Origin: Bacteroidales bacterium
Lineage (GTDB): Bacteria > Bacteroidota > Bacteroidia > Bacteroidales > M50B96
Reading direction: 5' to 3'
DNA length: 34,474 nt
Assembly: GCA_018401015.1 (NCBI GenBank)
Contig: JAGYLP010000020.1
Location: 1-34,474, forward strand
Shown here: positions 25,065 to 32,349 of the stretch, in pieces
How the letters are laid out: each line of letters starts with the position of its first letter
Numbering within the stretch: the first letter of the stretch is position 1
Notes under the pieces: model-generated
Database searches by the model: none
What the model saw: only the letters and a program-made list of their open reading frames with translations
What the model was told of the DNA's origin: nothing
Translations under genes and position numbers: made by a program

Positions 25065-25080
25065 GATATTGAATTAATTT

Positions 25081-26439
25081 CTAAAGGTTTATCCTGCCAA
25101 GATGATCCGGAATTTGATCGAGTTCATTCATTGTTTCGTGCGTTTCGTTATTACGAATTACATGCGGTGTACCTTCGGTATCAATAAGAACTACTTTGGG
25201 ACGATAGGTAATAAATTGCATCCACTGGGTCATGTTATATGCACCTATTCGTTTGATAACTACCTGGTCGCCTTTTTCGAGCACCGGGAACTGTATGGCA
25301 GCTCGAATAATATCGATATTCATACACAAGGGGCCATAAATCGTAGTATCCTCGGTGTCGTGCTGTTTTATATAAGCTGGGACAATATGGTGTTCGTACC
25401 AGAACGATGTAAAAAGATTATTCACTCCAATATCGATAATTAATGAGCGGCGTCCGTCGAGCAAACGTTTATTCGCCAACACGGTTCCGAGCAAATATCC
25501 AGCTTCGTCGATGAGTGCACGTCCAGTTTCCAGAAAAAGTATGGGCATGTGCTCATACTGTATGTCGCTATTAACCAGAGCATCGCTAATAGCCTGGGCA
25601 TAATCGTCGAAGGAGGGACAAGTATCACTTCCGGGCAAATAAGCGCCTTTAAGGGTGTTTTTTGAAGCAAAGCCTCCACCCATATCGATGTATTTGATGT
25701 TATGCTGGTATTTATGTGCAATACGCACGGTTAAAGCGGCTAATTTCGACATGGCCACCGCATAGGCTGTTGGGGTCATTATGTATGTCCCAATATGGGT
25801 ATGCAAACCTACCAGTTCGATATTTGGGTCGGGCATGATTTTATTGATGGCTGTCCATGCTTCGCCATTTTCATAATTAAAACCAAATCGATCCCAATGA
25901 GGATAAATGCCAGTGTCCATATTTATGCGAATAGCCACTTTCGCAACTTTATTCAGCATGGGAGCAATTCTTTTAATGTCGTACAATTCATCGAGGTGGT
26001 CGATATGGATATACGATCCGTTTTCGATGGACCGTTTTAAGTCGTCTTCCGATTTATCGGGGCCATTAAAAATTATTTTGTTACCCGGGACGCCGTTTGC
26101 TATTGCTTTATCATATTCAAAGCCCGACACCACTTCGGCCCAAGAACCCTCTTGGTGAAATACTTTACATACTGCATTCAGATAATTAGTTTTATACGAC
26201 CAGGCGAACTGAACTTTCGGGTAGCGGGTTTTAAATGCAGAAAGCGCTTCCTGATAGGTGTTGCGAATAGTTTTTTCAGATAAAACATACAATGGAGAAC
26301 CGAATTGTTCCAATAAATCCTGTACCGGATAATTATCGATATGACTAATAGGCTGAATGGCTGTTCCTAAACCAAATTTATCGGGGACTCCGGCATGAAT
26401 TCGATTAACCACCGGTCGTTCAAATTTTATTTTTTCCAT
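25081..26439 (-). CDS. Fold-III PLP-dependent decarboxylase (diaminopimelate/ornithine decarboxylase-like)
   Basis: A 452-aa enzyme of the alanine-racemase-fold decarboxylase group. Visible sites are the PLP lysine in S-Y-K-T-N (Lys83), the H-T-H-I-G-T loop (213-218), the phosphate-binding G-G-G-F (254-257), E-T-G-R (304-307, replacing the usual E-P-G-R), and the catalytic Cys in G-P-L-C-M-N-I-D (Cys372). G-A-Y near 399-401 is also conserved. All residues needed for activity appear present, so it should decarboxylate a basic or D-configured amino acid. Its context is not a lysine operon: it sits between an ATP-grasp gene (32 bp upstream) and the UT-M23 gene (16 bp downstream), so it is probably not the housekeeping LysA. 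The substrate cannot be read. Confidence 0.88.
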   Translation of the reverse strand: MEKIKFERPVVNRIHAGVPDKFGLGTAIQPISHIDNYPVQDLLEQFGSPLYVLSEKTIRNTYQEALSAFKTRYPKVQFAWSYKTNYLNAVCKVFHQEGSWAEVVSGFEYDKAIANGVPGNKIIFNGPDKSEDDLKRSIENGSYIHIDHLDELYDIKRIAPMLNKVAKVAIRINMDTGIYPHWDRFGFNYENGEAWTAINKIMPDPNIELVGLHTHIGTYIMTPTAYAVAMSKLAALTVRIAHKYQHNIKYIDMGGGFASKNTLKGAYLPGSDTCPSFDDYAQAISDALVNSDIQYEHMPILFLETGRALIDEAGYLLGTVLANKRLLDGRRSLIIDIGVNNLFTSFWYEHHIVPAYIKQHDTEDTTIYGPLCMNIDIIRAAIQFPVLEKGDQVVIKRIGAYNMTQWMQFITYRPKVVLIDTEGTPHVIRNNETHETMNELDQIPDHLGRINL

Positions 26440-26471
26440 TTTTTCTGATTTTTAAAATTTTAGCCACTATA

Positions 26472-27524
26472 TTATTTTTCAATTTCACCAAAAATCGCCA
26501 ATTGTTCAAACTCATGAATATCTCCTAAAAGATCCCAGGAATAACGAATAAACATTTTACCCACCTGATAACTCTCGTAGGGTGTTACCTCCTTTCCAAA
26601 GGCGAGCTTTACCAAAGCTTCGGGGATATTTTGTCCGGCTCCAACTGCTAAATATACCCAGGCTGGTATACGAGGATTAATTTCTATCATATAATACTCG
26701 TTGGCATTTGTTTTAATCATTTCAAGCTCCATCCCTCCTCGCCACTTTGTTTTGGAAATCAAATCGCGGGTTATGCGGAGCATTTCCTGATCGCTAAGGG
26801 TAATCCCGCTCCATGCTTTCCCTTTGTCAGTAATAAATTGTTTGCGCATGGGAACTGCAGCAATGGTATTACCTAGTCCATCTCCAAGAGCAACTATATT
26901 TACCTCGGTTCCCTTAATAAATTCTTGAATAATAACAGGTAGCCCCCATTTTGCACTGATTTTATTATAATGGTTGGTAACTTGTTCCGGGTTATAGGCA
27001 ATGTATGCATCGTAAAACTTCCCCTTAACAAGCACAGGATATTCAAATTCGTCACTTAACTTTTGAATATCAGTATTACTTACGATTGCTTTACTTTTAG
27101 GGACTTTAATATCGTATTTGGCTCCAAACTCGACTAAATTTGCTTTATGACGTTCTTCAAATTGCTCAATAGTTGGCAAATAGGTAGTAATACCCAATTC
27201 AACAAGCTTTGTTTGAGCTTTCATGAAAGTGTAAAGCTCGGCATCGAGATTCGGAATGATTAAATCGAGTGGATCCTTCCGGTGAATCTCCTCAATCCGC
27301 TCAAGGTAGGCATCTATACCGGTTGAAGGATAAGGTATCATATAAGTTTTATCGATCATATCGGGCATATAGATACCGGGTTCCAGATTCTCGTAGGCTA
27401 AACCAACGATGCGGACATTTAGTTCCTTTGAATCTCGTAACGCCCTTATAACAGGTATTCCAGGACCTGGATTATCGGTGTTGTTTAGCCCGGTTACGGC
27501 AATCGTGAGTGTGAGTTTTTCCAT
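26472..27524 (-). CDS. ATP-grasp carboxylate-amine ligase (CarB-like fold)
   Basis: A 350-aa protein starting M-E-K-L-T-L-T-I-A-V-T-G. An N-terminal pre-ATP-grasp domain carries G-P-G-I-P-V-I-R-A-L and D-L-I-I-P-N-L-D-A-E. The ATP-grasp core has Y-P-V-L-V-K-G-K, I-I-Q-E-F-I-K-G-T-E-V, G-G-M-E-L-E-M-I and Y-Y-M-I-E-I-N-P-R, where the Glu and Asn bind Mg. It resembles the ATP-grasp halves of carbamoyl-phosphate synthase and stand-alone amino-acid ligases. It probably joins an amino or amide nitrogen to a carboxylate through an acyl phosphate. The start at 27524 leaves one base after the PqqD-like stop, so the two are tightly coupled; the longer track start lies wholly inside the PqqD-like gene. 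Confidence 0.88.
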   Translation of the reverse strand: MEKLTLTIAVTGLNNTDNPGPGIPVIRALRDSKELNVRIVGLAYENLEPGIYMPDMIDKTYMIPYPSTGIDAYLERIEEIHRKDPLDLIIPNLDAELYTFMKAQTKLVELGITTYLPTIEQFEERHKANLVEFGAKYDIKVPKSKAIVSNTDIQKLSDEFEYPVLVKGKFYDAYIAYNPEQVTNHYNKISAKWGLPVIIQEFIKGTEVNIVALGDGLGNTIAAVPMRKQFITDKGKAWSGITLSDQEMLRITRDLISKTKWRGGMELEMIKTNANEYYMIEINPRIPAWVYLAVGAGQNIPEALVKLAFGKEVTPYESYQVGKMFIRYSWDLLGDIHEFEQLAIFGEIEK

Positions 27525-27525
27525 T

Positions 27526-27777
27526 CTATTGATCCTCCCGTTCCAACAAATTAAACTGCTCCAACATTCGCACAAAATCATCCATATACCGCTGAAATAC
27601 AGCCGGATCAACCTCATATTTCTCCATAACCGCTTCTAAGACTTCAGCTTCATCCTTATTGTCCTTTAACAGTTTAAGTATAAACTGTCCTGTTTTATTT
27701 AAACTGAACGATTCCCCTGTATTCGGGTCGAACAGAAAACCCGTTTCGCTCACTGCTACATTTGCTTTCAATTTCAT
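27526..27777 (-). CDS. PqqD-like protein (RiPP recognition element fold)
   Basis: An 83-aa protein matching the PqqD family: an N-terminal beta part with E-T-G-F-L-F-D-P-N-T-G-E-S-F-S-L-N-K-T-G-Q-F-I-L written across residues 11-34, followed by helices with V-L-E-A-V-M-E-K-Y-E-V-D and a closing F-V-R-M-L-E-Q-F-N-L-L. PqqD proteins bind leader peptides or act as small carrier-like chaperones for modifying enzymes. I start at ATG 27777 (M-K-L-K-A-N-V) because the 16 upstream codons are lysine and serine rich and outside the domain. It is the first gene of the operon, 1 bp from the ATP-grasp gene. No precursor peptide gene was found next to it. Confidence 0.88.
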   Translation of the reverse strand: MKLKANVAVSETGFLFDPNTGESFSLNKTGQFILKLLKDNKDEAEVLEAVMEKYEVDPAVFQRYMDDFVRMLEQFNLLEREDQ

Positions 27778-27876
27778 GATACTGATTTTTGGCTGTTTAC
27801 TTCGCAAAGATTCCTTTTTTATCAATTGGGCTTTTTACGAAATTTTATTCAAATTGTATGAAATTTTCCGATTCGC

Positions 27877-28464
27877 CTAAATTTCGTCGATCGCTCGTTT
27901 AGATAAACGGTCGCTATCCTTGTATTGACTAACCGTCATGCCTGTAATGGCCTTGAATTGACTCGAAAGGTAATGAACACTCGAATAGTCCATCATATAT
28001 GAAATTTCGCTTAAGGTAAACTCCTCGGTATCCAATAGATGTTTGATTCGCTCAATCTTCTGAAGTACAATGAATTTCTCAAGGGTTTGTTGTTCATGTT
28101 CTGAGAACACTTTGGACAAATACTGATAACTCAAACCTAACTTTTCGACTAAGTAATCCGACTTTCGAACTAATGAATCAACATTATTGAGATGGTGTAT
28201 TAACTCGATGACTGCTATTTTAATTTGTTCAACAATCCGATCTTCTCGAGAATGGATTAATTCGAACCCATAACGAACAAGCATATTATTAATAGCCTCG
28301 TTTGTTATTGGTTTCACACCATGCTTTACTTTTACCTTACCTAATGTAATATCGATAACACTTAGTCCGAGATACTCCAGCTTTTCCTTTATTAAAAAGA
28401 TGGAACATCTACAAAACATGTTTTTAACAAATAGCTCTTCGACTAATATATGCTCGTTTTTCAT
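27877..28464 (-). CDS. AraC-family regulator with HMA-like N-terminal domain
   Basis: A 195-aa protein. Residues about 9-75 look like the ferredoxin-like HMA module seen in a Bacteroidota AraC subgroup (V-K-N-M-x-C at 13-18, then a helix and L-G-K-V-K-V). Residues about 85-190 form the two-helix-turn-helix AraC DNA-binding domain (Y-Q-Y-L-S-K-V-F-S-E-H-E, L-E-K-F-I-V-L-Q-K-I-E-R-I-K-H-L-L, L-S-E-I-S-Y-M-M-D-Y-S-S-V-H-Y-L-S-S-Q-F-K with G-M-T-V-S-Q-Y). The family's C-x-x-C metal pair is reduced to C-R-C (Cys18, Cys20). It lies 99 bp upstream of the PqqD-like gene on the same strand and is the obvious candidate regulator of the operon. Confidence 0.85.
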   Translation of the reverse strand: MKNEHILVEELFVKNMFCRCSIFLIKEKLEYLGLSVIDITLGKVKVKHGVKPITNEAINNMLVRYGFELIHSREDRIVEQIKIAVIELIHHLNNVDSLVRKSDYLVEKLGLSYQYLSKVFSEHEQQTLEKFIVLQKIERIKHLLDTEEFTLSEISYMMDYSSVHYLSSQFKAITGMTVSQYKDSDRLSKRAIDEI

Positions 28465-28482
28465 TTTGCTTTGAGCCCTTTT

Positions 28483-28956
28483 TTATTTACTGGTCCTACC
28501 AACACTTCCAAGATTAGAACCCTCCTCGCCATGAAAAAACAGAATTACAGGGCGAAAATTACTATACAAGCGAGATCTTCGTACTTCAAGTTTAATCTCT
28601 TCTTTCTTCCCAAGAAAACGATCCGTCATAGCAGGAGTTGATTTATTGACCATTGCATTTATTCCCTTTGACAAAGGGCAACTACACATCCTATTCATCG
28701 GCTTTATCTCCTTGATTATTATTCGGAATAGACTCTTCAGCCCAAGGATTAACAACTTCCCAATGTCCCTATTATTGCAATTTTGATTGATTATAAGTTG
28801 AGCCGAACCCAGGAGATCAAAATTTTGATTCAATTCCGACACATTCTCAGTATACAAACAAATAGCTTGATGCTTATGCACAGAACCCTCCTTTTGGACA
28901 ATCAACGCTTCGCCAAAATCAGGTACGACATCGAAAAAATCTGCTCTTACCTTCAT
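28483..28956 (-). CDS. Doubtful open reading frame, no recognised domain
   Basis: A 157-codon frame ends 18 bp before the AraC gene on the same strand. Its first part (M-K-V-R-A-D-F-F-D-V-V-P-D-F) looks weakly protein-like, but no motif, signal peptide or membrane segment is recognisable. The remainder (C-S-C-P-L-S-K-G, R-F-L-G-K-K-E-E) gives no family. It may be a decayed gene or chance. Listed only because it is the longest frame in a 1.25-kb gap. Confidence 0.2.
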   Translation of the reverse strand: MKVRADFFDVVPDFGEALIVQKEGSVHKHQAICLYTENVSELNQNFDLLGSAQLIINQNCNNRDIGKLLILGLKSLFRIIIKEIKPMNRMCSCPLSKGINAMVNKSTPAMTDRFLGKKEEIKLEVRRSRLYSNFRPVILFFHGEEGSNLGSVGRTSK

Positions 28957-29714
28957 TCCACGAAGTTAAAATTTCCATGAAAATTGGAGTTGCTCCTGAA
29001 AAAAATCAAGATAGATTAACATCAATTCCTGGAGAATAAAAATTGAACCGTAGGTGTGAAATGTATGAGTCCTCATCTGGAAATGACATTTGCGACGATT
29101 TATGGATAGAAAAGGGCTCCTGCAATAATTGACCATTCGCTGTATTGGCTCAAGCTCATTTAAAAACCATTTTTGTTGCATTGCAATTTGCTAATCACCA
29201 TCTGTTCTTTTTCAATTATCCCACTCATTTCTTTCACTCATTTCTCTCAATCGCTACGCTTACTTACTTGATGGACTGATAATTTTCTTGCTTAGCTGTC
29301 TGATTATTATCACGATTTTGTAAGAATAGTTGCATCCTATGCCTATTGCCTGAACCAAATACCGTTATAAATGTGCAGCTAATCTGACAAATAGATGATT
29401 CGTTATATTTTCGTGATAAGCATTTATTTTCGCAATGTCTCTCATTAAACCCTTCAATTCCCATCTTTGTGCCATTAAAGTTCAATAATAGTTCTGTTGT
29501 TTTTGTATCCTTAAATCCTATCCGATTAGAAATGGATTGAGTAGCCTGAGAATGTTGCTACTCGCGCCATTTATCAGATTGTTGTCTGATTAATCGATGT
29601 ATTCGCAGGCATGGGTAAAGCATGATGAACCGTATTGTTGGATTTTTCTTGTGTAATTGACGGGTCATTGGCCTAATAAATAGTTTTCAATCAGATAATT
29701 AAATTTTACCTGCG
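28957..29714. other. About 760-bp non-coding region
   Basis: AT-rich, with only short frames on both strands that lack domains or leaders (for example 29264-29485 minus). TAGTTTTC at 29681-29688 preceded by TTG at 29657-29659 is a weak promoter candidate for the secreted protein that starts at 29715. No tRNA, inverted repeat with T run or repeat array was seen. Confidence 0.45.
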
Positions 29715-31754
29715 ATGATTACAAAAAATCTGCAATTGGGATTAAAGTCAAAATATTGGGGGCTAGTCGGATTATTCCTTATTCTCTGGGGATCCACGCT
29801 TCAGGGACAATCGCCCGTAAGCATTAGTGCTACCACCATCGATGCTACGGTTGCAAGCACTATTCAAGGGCATTTGAATAGTGGTACGAGTGTAATTGTG
29901 GAATCAGCCAATGCAAATGCGGATCTGGTTTTCAATTCTGGCGTTTCTATCACCAAATCTACCGGTGGAGATGCCAGTTTAACCTTTAAGTCGGCTAGGC
30001 AACTTTACCTGAATTCTAATGTCAACATACAATCAACATCGGGGAAATTGCACTTGGTTTTTTGGACTAACTCCAACAATACCGGTGGTATCCTTCGGTT
30101 TGGAACCGGAAGTGTCGATGCGAATGTTCTAATTGAAACAAACGGCGGGCACTTTTGGGCTGGCGGAGGAAGTGGTTCTACCACCTGGAATGGGTTAACC
30201 GTAGGCGATGGTTTTGCATTAGGAGGTGTTGTTGCCTCGGGTAGTCTACCCTGGTGGGGACTGGAACTCTATGGTGGTACCCGTATTTATACGCAGGGAG
30301 GTGATGTTCAGTTGAAAGGAGCTTCTCAAAGTCAACCGACTACTGTGGGTGTTAGATTAATTCGAAGCCTTATCAATGCCGGAGCCGGATCGATCGATAT
30401 TCAAACCGATGTTACGGGTGTGAATGGTGGAACAAATGCTGCTTATGGGGTTTGGATGGAAGGTGATGGTGGTTTCTCTACTACAACAGGAAACATCCAA
30501 ATCAATAATACACTCGACGGACAAGCCGGAACCTCTACCGGAGTGCTATATACTAGGACAGCCGACGGACTTCCGATCATTGTTTCCTCATTAGGAAATG
30601 TCACCATCGAAAGTGATTTGTCGGCTGCTATCTCAGCTGTTAGATGGTTTTTCGATATCGATGAATCTTCCTTCCCCATCGAAAAAGCTTCTACGGCAGT
30701 CGATTTTACTCAAACTTTGCCCGCTGTTTTATCTGGTGCAACCAGCACTTTTTACAGCAGCTCGAACGGTGTGGCAACCGTCGATAACGATGGACTTGTA
30801 TCTATTGTTGGTCTGGGGAATACTACCCTCACCGGGGTTTTTAACCGAAACGATTGGAATCTGATTCCTTCTCGTTGGCGATATCAAATTGCTGTAGTTA
30901 ATAAAGCAGACCCCCAATTAAGTTTTGCTCAGTTGGAGGTTGTCAAAGACTTGTCCGACCCCAGTTTTACTCTTGCTGCCACTCAAGGGAATCAAGGAGG
31001 AGGAACTTATGGCTCCATAACGTATGCCTCATCGAATCGAAGTGTAGCAACCGTCAATCCTAGTACTGGAGAGATTACCTTAATAGGTGAGGGTTCAAGC
31101 ATTATTTCCGCTACATCGGTGAGTACGGTTACCTACGCTCAGGGGAATGCCAACTATTCGCTGCTCGTAACCAATGGTTTGGTGGTGGTAACAAGCAGTG
31201 CTACTAATAACAATGGAGTGGTAACAGTTAACGGAAATGTGGTGTCGGATGGTGGAAGTGCCATTAGTGAACGAGGATTTGTCTATTCCTCAAACATAAA
31301 TCCAACCATTGCCGATAATAAAGTTACGGTTGCTGGTGCGACCGGAACATTTAGTGGATCCACTCCGAACCTGGGAGGGGGCACTTTCTACTTCCGTGCT
31401 TTTGCTACCAATAACAATGGAACGGTTTACGGCTCGGAAATCAGTTTGAATATAGTAGGTTCCGTGATTTGGGTTGGTGGAGTGAGCAACGACTGGAATG
31501 ATGCTGCCAATTGGAATCCCAATGTCGTTCCTAGCGCTTTGATCGATGCGGAAATCCCAATCGTAATACAAGGAAATGTCTATCCGGTGGTATCCAATGG
31601 TGTAAATGCAGCTACCAAGAACCTAATCGTCTCGTCGACAAGTGTAGCCGAAAGTATTCAGGTAGAAGATGGAGCTTCACTTACCATTCATGGAACCTAC
31701 ACTGTTTCCGACGGAGCCGGCGTTAAAGTCATGGGGAGCCAAATTATACCCTAA
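29715..31754 (+). CDS. Large secreted adhesin-like protein with Ig-like (Big_2-type) repeats
   Basis: A 679-aa protein with a signal peptide (basic start, then G-L-V-G-L-F-L-I-L-W-G-S-T-L-Q-G-Q). Residues about 35-330 are Gly/Ser/Thr/Asn-rich beta-helix-like sequence as in filamentous surface proteins. Residues about 335-490 contain two Ig-like units with the Big_2 pattern (S-S-S-N-G-V-A-T-V-D-N-D-G-L-V-S and S-S-N-R-S-V-A-T-V-N-P-S-T-G-E-I). Then comes a fibronectin-like stretch (E-R-G-F-V-Y-S-S and F-Y-F-R-A-F-A-T-N-N-N-G-T), and W-V-G-G-V-S-N-D-W-N-D-A-A-N-W-N-P. It stops at 31754 without a T9SS sorting domain or barrel, unusual for such a protein in this phylum. It is probably cell-surface or released. 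Confidence 0.78.
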   Translation: MITKNLQLGLKSKYWGLVGLFLILWGSTLQGQSPVSISATTIDATVASTIQGHLNSGTSVIVESANANADLVFNSGVSITKSTGGDASLTFKSARQLYLNSNVNIQSTSGKLHLVFWTNSNNTGGILRFGTGSVDANVLIETNGGHFWAGGGSGSTTWNGLTVGDGFALGGVVASGSLPWWGLELYGGTRIYTQGGDVQLKGASQSQPTTVGVRLIRSLINAGAGSIDIQTDVTGVNGGTNAAYGVWMEGDGGFSTTTGNIQINNTLDGQAGTSTGVLYTRTADGLPIIVSSLGNVTIESDLSAAISAVRWFFDIDESSFPIEKASTAVDFTQTLPAVLSGATSTFYSSSNGVATVDNDGLVSIVGLGNTTLTGVFNRNDWNLIPSRWRYQIAVVNKADPQLSFAQLEVVKDLSDPSFTLAATQGNQGGGTYGSITYASSNRSVATVNPSTGEITLIGEGSSIISATSVSTVTYAQGNANYSLLVTNGLVVVTSSATNNNGVVTVNGNVVSDGGSAISERGFVYSSNINPTIADNKVTVAGATGTFSGSTPNLGGGTFYFRAFATNNNGTVYGSEISLNIVGSVIWVGGVSNDWNDAANWNPNVVPSALIDAEIPIVIQGNVYPVVSNGVNAATKNLIVSSTSVAESIQVEDGASLTIHGTYTVSDGAGVKVMGSQIIP

Positions 31755-31822
31755 ACAATCCTGCTGCTTTATGGATTTCAAGCTTTCACAAGTTGAACAG
31801 AAAAGATTTTAGATAGGTCGAT

Positions 31823-32254
31823 TCAGAAAAGCTGATAATTGGGATTATCCTGATATTTCCGGGCCAAATTCGCAATACTCTCATCCGATAGGGTGTCGTA
31901 TAAGGTGCCGCGTATTGAGGCGAACCGATCGTGCAGCGGACAAGGATTTTCGGCAGAACACTGCGAGATGCCCATTCCGCAGGCAGTGAAAATTTTATTC
32001 CCCTCGGTAGCTTCAACGACCTTTATGATAGATTGTTGAGCTTGCTCTTCAGTAAAATAAAAGCCTCCACGCTTCCCTTTTTGCGACGAAAGCAAACCCT
32101 GACGAACGAGCCGCTGTAGAATTTTTGCAATGAAATGTACCGGAGCCTGAATCTCCTCCGAAATCGCGACCGATCCTGGCCATGCATCTTCCAGATTCTT
32201 AACCCGAATAAAAACCAACGCACGTAGGGCGTATTCCGTCTCCTTGTGAAACAT
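31823..32254 (-). CDS. Rrf2-family Fe-S-type transcriptional regulator
   Basis: A 143-aa winged-helix regulator beginning M-F-H-K-E-T-E-Y-A-L-R-A-L. The recognition helix is near residues 39-52 (V-H-F-I-A-K-I-L-Q-R-L-V-R-Q) and the wing follows (K-G-K-R-G-G-F). Three cysteines, C92, C99 and C105 (C-G-M-G-I-S-Q-C-x-x-x-x-x-C), match the IscR/NsrR cluster-binding pattern. It is divergent from ric, with two palindromes in the shared promoter region, so it very likely senses nitric oxide or redox stress and represses ric and itself. NsrR-like function is inferred from the Cys motif and neighbour. Confidence 0.9.
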   Translation of the reverse strand: MFHKETEYALRALVFIRVKNLEDAWPGSVAISEEIQAPVHFIAKILQRLVRQGLLSSQKGKRGGFYFTEEQAQQSIIKVVEATEGNKIFTACGMGISQCSAENPCPLHDRFASIRGTLYDTLSDESIANLARKYQDNPNYQLF

Positions 32255-32264
32255 CTTTTTTCGA

Positions 32265-32272
32265 CAAAGATA
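32265..32272 (-). promoter_or_regulatory. -7 box of the Rrf2 gene
   Basis: On the minus strand this reads TATCTTTG, a perfect match to the Bacteroidota -7 consensus TAnnTTTG. The upstream -33 element is not clear because palindrome 1 occupies the spacer. Confidence 0.55.
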
Positions 32273-32273
32273 A

Positions 32274-32288
32274 TCTTTTATTAAAAGA
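32274..32288. promoter_or_regulatory. Rrf2 operator-like palindrome 1
   Basis: TCTTTTA-T-TAAAAGA is a perfect 7-1-7 inverted repeat directly upstream of the -7 box of the Rrf2 gene. It is the expected form of an Rrf2/NsrR-type operator. Confidence 0.75.
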
Positions 32289-32293
32289 CCTTT

Positions 32294-32323
32294 TTGTCTT
32301 TTAATAAAAATTGCCTACTTTTA
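32294..32323 (+). promoter_or_regulatory. Promoter of ric
   Basis: TTG (32294-32296), a 19-nt spacer, then TACTTTTA (32316-32323), one base from TAnnTTTG. The ATG of ric is 26 bp downstream. The spacer is occupied by operator palindrome 2. Confidence 0.7.
32297..32311. promoter_or_regulatory. Rrf2 operator-like palindrome 2
   Basis: The left half TCTTTTA is identical to palindrome 1 and the right half TAAAAAT is degenerate. It starts 23 bp after palindrome 1 (about two helical turns) and fills the spacer of the ric promoter. Confidence 0.65.
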
Positions 32324-32349
32324 CATCGTTAAATTTTAAACGATAAACG

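Noticed and set aside
26439-27524. Decarboxylase and ATP-grasp pair considered as part of lysine or pyrimidine biosynthesis
   Set aside because: No dap, carA or pyr genes adjoin, while PqqD-like and envelope genes do. The context does not fit primary metabolism.
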